Shown: positions 59,001-64,000 of the stretch, one piece after another | How positions within the stretch are numbered: the stretch's first letter is position 1 | Layout: every line of letters starts with the position of its first letter | DNA from: an uncultured Prevotellaceae bacterium | GTDB lineage: Bacteria; Bacteroidota; Bacteroidia; Bacteroidales; Bacteroidaceae | DNA: 64,000 nucleotides | Assembly (NCBI GenBank): GCA_902775475.1 | Contig: CACYME010000001.1 | Coordinates: 154,559 to 218,558, forward strand | Reading direction: 5' to 3' | Notes under the pieces: model-generated | The model's database searches: none | The model's input: only the letters and a program-made list of their open reading frames with translations | What the model was told of the DNA's origin: nothing | Made by a program: the position numbers and the translations under genes

Positions 59001-59794
59001 TTGTAGCCCGTGATGGGATAGGTCTTGTAGTTGGCATAGTTCGACTGCCAGCCCGTACCGGGAACCCAGACGATGCCGGTGAAGCCGTTGGTGCGAATCT
59101 TGTCGACGATGGGCTGGAAGTAGTCGTGCATGGCCTTCGTGTCATCGACGTTCTGCGAATTCTTCAGGTTCACCGGCTCGTTGGCCAGCTCAATGCTGAT
59201 TTGTCCGGAATACTTGCGGATGGAGTCGTTCTGCGTGAAGAGGTCCCAGACGGTCATCAGGTACTGCTGATAGTAGTCGCCCACATGCAGGTTGCCGGGG
59301 CAGACGCCCGGCGGGCGCACCACCACGTACATGCCATGCTTCATGGCCTTCTGCATCAGGGGGAAATAGAGCGTCTTCAGATAGTTCGTCAGTCGCGTGG
59401 GATTGAACTTCTTGATGTCGGCCTCACCCGTGGCATTGCTGGGCTGCGCGGCAGCTCCCTGCCAGGTGTAGGAGCTGGAGGGGTCGTTGGTCCACGCTGG
59501 CTCCAAGTGCAGGCGGAACACGGTGCAGTGGGCCGTCTCCAGTCCGGCGTAGAGCTTCTCGAAATAGTTCAGGCAGCGCTGGCGGCCGGCATCGTCGTAG
59601 CTCCAGCCCCAGCGGCCTCCGTTGAACCAGGCACTCGGCGTGTCCATCACGCCGTGAAGCACCACGTGGTTGCCGTGGGTGTCCACCAGCCACTTGCCCT
59701 CGACATGGAGCGACGGCAGCGGCTTCACGCCCTGCGCCCCCATCGTCAGCACAGACAGGGCAGCCAGGGCAAATGCTAATAGCAGTCTTTTCAT
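56081..59794 (-). CDS. GH5-GH43 fusion glycosidase, secreted
   Basis: 1237 residues, signal peptide ending T-M-G-A-Q. GH5-type TIM barrel (about 25-400): acid/base Glu206 in E-L-A-N-E-P and nucleophile Glu316 in I-I-I-T-E-I-D-W. GH43 five-blade propeller (about 430-740): A-D-F-P-D-P-D (base Asp442), Y-D-P-G-M-L (Asp559), L-E-G-S-H (acid Glu602). A GH43_C2-like concanavalin-type domain follows (about 785-975), then an Ig-like domain, a beta region and the shared C-terminal tail Y-T-L-A-G-Q-Q-L...G-I-Y-V-V-D-G-K-K-I. Both catalytic sets are intact. Likely target xylan, arabinoxylan or a related hemicellulose; specificity is inference. A TACCTTTG box at 59997-59990 implies a leader of about 190 nt. 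Confidence 0.85.
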   Translation of the reverse strand: MKRLLLAFALAALSVLTMGAQGVKPLPSLHVEGKWLVDTHGNHVVLHGVMDTPSAWFNGGRWGWSYDDAGRQRCLNYFEKLYAGLETAHCTVFRLHLEPAWTNDPSSSYTWQGAAAQPSNATGEADIKKFNPTRLTNYLKTLYFPLMQKAMKHGMYVVVRPPGVCPGNLHVGDYYQQYLMTVWDLFTQNDSIRKYSGQISIELANEPVNLKNSQNVDDTKAMHDYFQPIVDKIRTNGFTGIVWVPGTGWQSNYANYKTYPITGYNIGYAVHDYDGWYGCADKNLTASNLEQAKKNKINQFHNQVPVVDTNPIIITEIDWSPTKPGSGHYNEHGEWVESNYGTWATGRTSMWGTVTKAVHDYYGNISMTLSGTGCLLDVDELVNNGNVTPAFGGLEEACGKACWDWYAEYYEQNWPKADFTSVPVSDFGTKYQNPIVRADFPDPDVIRVGETYYMVSTTMHNFPGATILKSNDLVNWEYCAHPLKQLSNKAGYDLKTATANAYGSGMWACSMKYHNGKFYILINEKLPVDGWQLQGWLLTATNPEGEWTAKKLSRSYYDPGMLFDNGKVYVAQGIGNISVCELDEDFNFKQEKTVITGKDGLEGSHFYKRGDYYYIYATYGGWPSGQAVFRSTSPFGPYEEKIVVEKSYNNVPNTIHQGALVEDVAGKWWTVMQEDLGAMGRMPNLQPVVWTADGWLRVGNSGKPYGSFTDKITKPKAAGDVRVKRLPTTDVFRTYPLGMQWEWNHNPNDTAWSLFDRPGWLRLKTSNVTQRLPQARNMLTQRIFADKAKPSTGTVRLDVHRLTEGDRAGICILQDPYAMIAVEMKDSKCQLLWQQDIVRDAGSNFKADEKTLPLELSADSIVYLRAAMKYGENKAKFYYSLDNAEWKQLGGETSMSFNLTVFVGARFGLFCYATKKAGGMADFDWFSTEADFDETDVCPEEFTAPQETAYNATKIVIPTAQRTLETMIGSWRLPVVTATYADKHTANVTAVTSFTAEKEGIVEFYNGQMLGVGQGSTLVTASYTDLFGNVCTTPFTAKASYFPFDAQFVQNTITGNGTYKQNTSSSVFKFVSADNEQGWVYDDFVDMSGYRYLVIKLNQRQAANAQVNLYISTNLKGACCSVPLSTTDLQTVVDLKSAVYTSTSSKGRSLDLTKVRMVTLSGSVANKQLTVNSMFLSNDSQYAPTGIADLVAQPVSETVSVYTLAGQQLRHNVLRSEALRGLPAGIYVVDGKKIMVR

Positions 59795-59949
59795 TTCTTT
59801 TATAATTATTGTAGCGTTTTTTCGACTCAGTTCTTTAACTCCGCTAAAGCGGATTCTTCTCCACCATCAGCGGGGGATTGTCCGGCCACGCCAGGTTCTG
59901 CATGATTATCCGATTTTTCTCCTATATAACTATTGTTATTATGGCGTTT

Positions 59950-59978
59950 GCGTCGAGACGTCACGATGTGGCGTCTCT
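59950..59978 (-). promoter_or_regulatory. Hairpin in the GH5-GH43 leader
   Basis: GAGACG (59955-59960) and CGTCTC (59972-59977) with inner CAC/GTG form a near-perfect 10-bp stem shortly after the presumed start site. A second small stem CCGC-TAAA-GCGG lies at 59841-59852. Role unknown. Confidence 0.4.
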
Positions 59979-59989
59979 ACTTGTAGCTG

Positions 59990-59997
59990 CAAAGGTA
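59990..59997 (-). promoter_or_regulatory. -7 box of the GH5-GH43 gene
   Basis: TACCTTTG on the minus strand about 195 bp upstream of the ATG at 59794. Confidence 0.5.
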
Positions 59998-60201
59998 CGA
60001 AAAGGCTCTACAATATGACTTGTCTGTCGTTCCAAATGCTTTCTTGTATGTACGCCTGCGCATAAATAGGCCCGAACACAAAAGGAATCGTCATTGAAAA
60101 CGGAAAAAAGGGTTCTGCATGAATTAGAATGGGTGCTTAGTTCCAAGGACTGCATTGGCTAAGGATGTAAATTTGTCTAAGGATATAAAAGATATAAAAG
60201 A

Positions 60202-60500
60202 TTGGTAATGAAATGGCGTTGACCTGTTTGTGCGCACAAAGAAAAGCCAAGCAGCCCGAAAGGCCTCTCGCTTCCCCACAGCAGCAGGGATGCGAGGAAA
60301 AAGACGGCGACAAATGGGGACCAGGCCCCGCCGGGTGGGGAAAAAGCCACGTCTTTTCCGTTGGCAGCGTACGCCGACGATATTGGCAGCGGCCGCTGCC
60401 AATAATGGCAGCGGGCGGGAAAAACAATGGCAGCGGCCGCTGCCTTCCTTGCTGAGAACAGGGGAAGCTACGAATAGGTCAACTGCCATATCATTACCAA
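60202..60500 (-). mobile_element. MITE-like element, second intact copy
   Basis: Inverse orientation of the 40372 copy. Ends TTGGTAATGAAATGGC (60202-60217) and its near-complement up to 60500, both continuing GTTGACCT. The same interior palindromes occur, including ATTGGCAGCGGCCGCTGCC. An outer pair of inverted motifs, 60163-60189 and 60531-60555 (core TTTATATC-n-TTAGACAA), suggests a larger unit of about 390 bp. It fills most of the 59998-60590 gap; the remainder shows no gene. Confidence 0.72.
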
Positions 60501-60590
60501 AGGTTTTCCAATGTATTCTCTTTCAAATCGTTTATATCGTTAGACAAGTATATCCACACGAAATCTTGCAGAGCCAAAAAAGGTGCTGCA

Positions 60591-62330
60591 CTAATGCAAC
60601 ACCTTCTTTCCTTCACTAATCACAAGACCACGGCGGGACGCCTTTCCCAGCAGCCTACCTTGCAGGTCATAGGCTTTATGGCCGACGGGGCTGTCGGACA
60701 CCGTGCTGCCCACGTCGGCAGGCACCGTCGACACCACGTCGATATAGTCTATATCGGGCATCCATGCCGACGCATTCGACAGGCGGATGGTGTTGTAGCC
60801 CGGCAGCAGCTCCACGGTGAGCACCTTGCGCCCCACCTTGTCCCAGCCGCCGGAGTTGACGCTCACCGTCTGCACCCGTTTGCCATTGACGCTGACGGTG
60901 ATGCTGCGGCTCTCGCCACAGAGGTAGCCGATGGTGAGCTGGTACTTGCCGCCCTGCCGACTGAAGACGTTGCGCCATTGCAGGTCGTTCTGCTCGCGAG
61001 AGCCCAGCCAGCCGGCCTTGTAGCCGCCTGAGCAGTTCGTGTTGGCATCATAGCTCCCCGTTTTCTCGCTCTGGTTGTTCTTGATTTCCTGATAGACGCT
61101 GTTGTAGCCAGCCTCGGCCTCATAGCGCACGCGCTCCAGACGGCGGTCGGCAGAAGCACGGTAGATGCGGGTGCCATGCTTGGGAACGGTCACGTCGTAG
61201 CTCTCGCTGAATGTGCCCAGGTCGCGCTTCTGGTACAGGTCGCGCAGCTGCACCTCACCTGCCAGGTCGATGGCGCTGAAGTCCACCTTGATGGTCTTCA
61301 CCACATCAGTGGGATTATAGACGGCGAAGGCACGCAGCGTACTGTCGCGGCGCTCAAGATCTTTCACCAACAGGTAGCACCCGTCCTGATAGCCAGCCAC
61401 GTAGGCCTGTTGGTAGAGCGTGTCCTGATTCAGGGCTATCAGTTCCTGGTTCTTCATGAGGTTAAGGGCCGTGGTGCCCACGGAGGCCACGTTGCAGCCG
61501 ATGAGCAGCGGCGAGTTCATGATGCACCACATGCCGAAGTGCGTTTTGTCTTCCTCTGCGGTCAGTGTGCGGCCCACTTCGAGCATGTCCATGTCGTTGT
61601 AGTGGCCTCGGCTGCAGTAGGCACTCATATAGAGGTTCTCGGCCAAGATGTCCCTCACCGAGCCCCAGCTACAGTTGATGTCACCCGTGGTGCGCCAAGA
61701 AAAGGCCTGCCCGTCAATCCACGTACCAGGGTAGGCCCAGCGGCAGGCGTTCATGCGCACGTCGGTGCGCCCTGTGTTGCGGATGGCCTCGGCAATGGCG
61801 GTGTAACGCGCCTGCTCGTCGAGCACCAGATGGTCTTCATTGTGATAGTACGAGCCACCGCAGAAGTCTACTTTGATGAAGTCGAAGCCCAGCTCATTGA
61901 AGAACAGATCGGCATCCTGCTGGTCGTGCTCATACATGCCCACGCCCTTGCCGATGGCATCGCCGCCGAACATGCTGCCACAGGTGTTGCGGCCTGCATC
62001 GCTATAGATGCCCGCCTTCAGGCCCCGCTCGTGAATGTAGTCAACCACAACCTTCAGCCCGTTGGGGAAGCGCTGCGGATGAATCTTTAGCTTGCCCGTT
62101 GTTGCATCACGCCCACCGAAATAGCCGTCGTCGATGTTCACGTGGTCATAGCCCACAGCCAGCAGGCCACGCGTTACCATGGCGTTGGCCTGCTGCTTGA
62201 TAAGCTGTTCGTTGATGTTCAGCCCGAAGGTGTTCCACGAGCTCCAGCCCATCGTGGGGCCGTCCTGGGCACTGGCAGTAAGCCACGTAGCGGCTGTGCA
62301 GGCCAGAAAAAGAAGTCTTTTGTGCATCAT
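60591..62330 (-). CDS. GH27 alpha-galactosidase with CBM-like domain
   Basis: 579 residues from the ATG at 62330 (62327 also possible). The frame reaches 62372, but TAATTTTG (62367-62360) lies there. Signal peptide ending T-A-S-A-Q. M-G-W-S-S-W-N-T-F, N-I-D-D-G-Y-F, nucleophile Asp155 in I-K-V-D-F-C-G-G and acid/base Asp217 in R-T-T-G-D-I define GH27. After the C-terminal beta domain a CBM35/CBM6-like module (about 405-540: Y-E-A-E-A-G-Y-N-S) follows, then the shared tail Y-D-L-Q-G-R...G-L-V-I-S-E-G-K-K-V-L. Removes alpha-galactosyl units from galactomannan or raffinose-type sugars. Confidence 0.9.
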   Translation of the reverse strand: MMHKRLLFLACTAATWLTASAQDGPTMGWSSWNTFGLNINEQLIKQQANAMVTRGLLAVGYDHVNIDDGYFGGRDATTGKLKIHPQRFPNGLKVVVDYIHERGLKAGIYSDAGRNTCGSMFGGDAIGKGVGMYEHDQQDADLFFNELGFDFIKVDFCGGSYYHNEDHLVLDEQARYTAIAEAIRNTGRTDVRMNACRWAYPGTWIDGQAFSWRTTGDINCSWGSVRDILAENLYMSAYCSRGHYNDMDMLEVGRTLTAEEDKTHFGMWCIMNSPLLIGCNVASVGTTALNLMKNQELIALNQDTLYQQAYVAGYQDGCYLLVKDLERRDSTLRAFAVYNPTDVVKTIKVDFSAIDLAGEVQLRDLYQKRDLGTFSESYDVTVPKHGTRIYRASADRRLERVRYEAEAGYNSVYQEIKNNQSEKTGSYDANTNCSGGYKAGWLGSREQNDLQWRNVFSRQGGKYQLTIGYLCGESRSITVSVNGKRVQTVSVNSGGWDKVGRKVLTVELLPGYNTIRLSNASAWMPDIDYIDVVSTVPADVGSTVSDSPVGHKAYDLQGRLLGKASRRGLVISEGKKVLH

Positions 62331-62359
62331 ATTTTTGGTCTTTTTATTCTTCTGAACTG

Positions 62360-62367
62360 CAAAATTA
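62360..62367 (-). promoter_or_regulatory. -7 box of the GH27 gene
   Basis: TAATTTTG, 30 bp upstream of the ATG at 62330. Confidence 0.5.
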
Positions 62368-62519
62368 CTCATTTTTTACATTCCACACGCTACTGAATGT
62401 CACTTTTTCTTTTCAAAATGTATTAGGGGCGCTTTCTGCGACGCTGTTTTTGTTTTGTTTTCCGCATTTTTGGTAGTTTTTTCCGCAATCTATATTACAT
62501 GGAAAATGGGAAAAAATCG

Positions 62520-62527
62520 TAACTTTG
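62520..62527 (+). promoter_or_regulatory. -7 box of the lipoprotein hydrolase gene
   Basis: TAACTTTG, followed by ATGs at 62539 and 62551; it rules out the longer open frame from 62455. Confidence 0.5.
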
Positions 62528-62550
62528 CACGCAAGAAAATGGAAAAAGTG

Positions 62551-63696
62551 ATGAGAAAAGTTGTATTATCGGCCATGCTGGCAGCGGGAATGCTGACAGC
62601 ATGCAACATAGGAGAGCGAAAAACCGTTGGTAAAAACAATAAAATTATGAACAAACTGACATTGGTAGAAGCGTGGGACAAGGTGTTCCCGCTAAGCAAG
62701 AATGTGAAACACCGGAAGGTGACGTTTGAAACACAGTACGGGCTGACACTGGCTGCCGACCTCTACGAACCAGCCGGCGAGGCTACCACTGGCACCCCCG
62801 AAGAGACCAAGCACGGTGCCATCGCCGTATGCGGCCCATTCGGTGCCGTAAAGGAGCAGTCGAGCGGACTCTATGCTATGCGGATAGCTGAGCGGGGCTT
62901 CGTGACGCTGGCCTTCGACCCGTCGTACACCGGTGAGAGCAGTGGAGAGCCACGGCGCACGGCCTCGCCCGACATCAACACCGAGGACTTCATGGCAGCC
63001 GTCGACTATCTGTCGACACTACCCAATGTCGATGCCGAAAAGATAGGCATCATCGGTATCTGCGGCTGGGGAGGTATCGCCCTGAACGCTGCTGCCGCCG
63101 ACACACGCATCAAGGCCACCATGGCTTCTACGATGTACGACATGACGCGCGTCAGCGGCAATGGCTACTTCGACGCCTCCGACAACGAGGCCGACCGCCA
63201 CGCTGCCCGCGAAGCAGTCAGCCGACAGCGAACCACTGACAGCCAGGCGATGGCAGGGGGCGTCATTGACCCTCTGCCGCAGGAGGCCCCACAGTTCGTA
63301 AAGGACTACTACGACTACTACAAGACGGGCAGAGGCTACCATCAGCGCAGTGGCAACTCCAACGACGGCTGGCGCACTATTGGCACTCAGGCCTACGCCA
63401 ACGCCCGCTTTCTCTACTACACCAATGAGATACGCTCAGCCGTGCTCGTGATGCATGGTGAGAAAGCCCATTCGCGCTACTTCGGTGAAGATGCCTACAG
63501 GTACATGGTCGAGGGGCGCCCAGAAGCCGGCATCAAGCCTAATCCCTGTCCCCAGAACAAGCAGCTGCTTATCATCCCCGGAGCCTCGCATTGCGATCTC
63601 TACGATGGTGGATACTCACAGTCCGAGGGCCAAGGGGAACCGAAGAACCTCATCCCCTGGGACACGCTGGCAGCGTTTTTCAGTAAGAACCTGTAA
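62551..63696 (+). CDS. Alpha/beta hydrolase lipoprotein, Cys-nucleophile type
   Basis: 381 residues from the ATG at 62551; 62539 is an alternative four codons upstream. Lipobox L-T-A-C (Cys18) then N-I-G-E-R. The nucleophile elbow is G-I-C171-G-W-G, with Cys where most hydrolases have Ser, as in dienelactone hydrolases and related YcjY-like proteins. F-D-P-S-Y-T-G-E-S-S-G and the likely catalytic His in G-A-S-H-C-D-L-Y-D are further matches. Divergent from the GH27 gene. Substrate unknown; an esterase role on plant polysaccharide decorations is possible but unproven. Confidence 0.78.
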   Translation: MRKVVLSAMLAAGMLTACNIGERKTVGKNNKIMNKLTLVEAWDKVFPLSKNVKHRKVTFETQYGLTLAADLYEPAGEATTGTPEETKHGAIAVCGPFGAVKEQSSGLYAMRIAERGFVTLAFDPSYTGESSGEPRRTASPDINTEDFMAAVDYLSTLPNVDAEKIGIIGICGWGGIALNAAAADTRIKATMASTMYDMTRVSGNGYFDASDNEADRHAAREAVSRQRTTDSQAMAGGVIDPLPQEAPQFVKDYYDYYKTGRGYHQRSGNSNDGWRTIGTQAYANARFLYYTNEIRSAVLVMHGEKAHSRYFGEDAYRYMVEGRPEAGIKPNPCPQNKQLLIIPGASHCDLYDGGYSQSEGQGEPKNLIPWDTLAAFFSKNL

Positions 63697-63849
63697 TAGT
63701 TTCCCGCTATTTAGCACATTGCTGTAGCGGAACTTGTCGCTGTTCATAGTAGCGCCGTTTAGAAGCCTTCTAATCAAATGTCTCTTGATTGAAAATTAGA
63801 AAATAGGAGAAAAGCTCAACGCCTAATTTTATAATTGCGCCTTATTTGG

Positions 63850-63880
63850 TGAGGGTGTGTCACAAAGAGGCACACCCTCA
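63850..63880. terminator. Hairpin near the window end
   Basis: TGAGGGTGTG (63850-63859) with its exact complement 63871-63880, then TTCCTTGTTTTG. It could end the hydrolase transcript or one arriving on the minus strand from beyond the window. Confidence 0.6.
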
Positions 63881-64000
63881 TTCCTTGTTTTGTTCCGTTG
63901 CTATTTCCTGACTTCGTGAATGAGGCACCCTATAGAGCACTTTCCCAAACCGCGATAAGCCCCGGCCTTGCAATCTGTCCGAAAAAAGTCACAGCAAGGT
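63881..64000 (-). other. Terminal 120 bp, possible 3' end of an outside gene
   Basis: Two minus-strand frames are open from the edge: one stops near 63905 (ending L-I-H-E-V-R-K), another near 63933 (ending V-W-E-S-A-L). Neither is recognisable and both are too short to judge. Confidence 0.2.

Noticed and set aside
1-64000. Prophage, conjugative element or genomic island
   Set aside because: No integrase, phage structural, mobilisation or tRNA-linked attachment features were seen.

Overview
The window looks like a chromosomal segment of a Prevotella-type bacterium (Bacteroidota, probably Prevotellaceae). Reasons: SusC/SusD and type V (Mfa/Fim) fimbriae; lipoprotein signals followed by acidic residues; promoters of the form TTTG/TTGG, 19 bp, TAnnTTTG instead of the E. 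coli -35/-10; a BtuB-BtuG cobalamin locus; and a recurrent C-terminal tail on secreted enzymes. No rRNA, tRNA, CRISPR array, integrase or complete insertion sequence was seen.

Layout. 1-298 is the start of a Fic-domain gene cut by the window edge. 564-11309 (minus strand) is a type V fimbria cluster, read from 11309 down: DUF3575 protein, DUF3868/OmpA-like protein, major fimbrillin, a 34-residue membrane peptide, an Rpn-like PD-(D/E)XK protein, the Mfa2/FimB-type anchor and two further fimbrillin-like lipoproteins. 12000-16846 (plus) is a glucan/glycogen operon: debranching enzyme, GT4-type glycosyltransferase, GH57 enzyme. A secreted hydrolase follows. 18443-31439 (minus) is a pectin-type polysaccharide utilisation locus: SusC, SusD, DUF4957/DUF5123-like lipoprotein, small lipoprotein, chitobiase-domain protein, PL1 pectate lyase.

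31870-40303 (plus) is a cobalamin uptake operon behind a cobalamin riboswitch: btuB, btuG, two secreted proteins (one with two DUF4465-like domains), btuF, btuC. No btuD ATPase follows; a 312-bp inverted-repeat element sits where it might be expected. 40700-53000 is mostly housekeeping: DAG-kinase-like protein, miaA, a TPR/AraC regulator, 5'-nucleotidase, gapA, mscL, a SulP transporter and a sugar MFS permease. 52782-63696 returns to sugar metabolism: glucose-1-phosphatase-like enzyme, GH2, GH5-GH43 fusion, GH27 alpha-galactosidase and a lipoprotein hydrolase.

The least explained material is non-coding: a three-copy MITE-like family with a GGCAGCGGCCGCTGCC core; a separate 195-bp element with 42-bp terminal inverted repeats; three 19-bp dyads phased at 22 bp ahead of the riboswitch; covarying hairpins repeated inside the cobalamin operon; palindromes inserted in frame into two exported-protein genes; and short tandem repeats (9-bp between fimbrial genes, 7-bp inside a signal-peptide region) that could vary expression.
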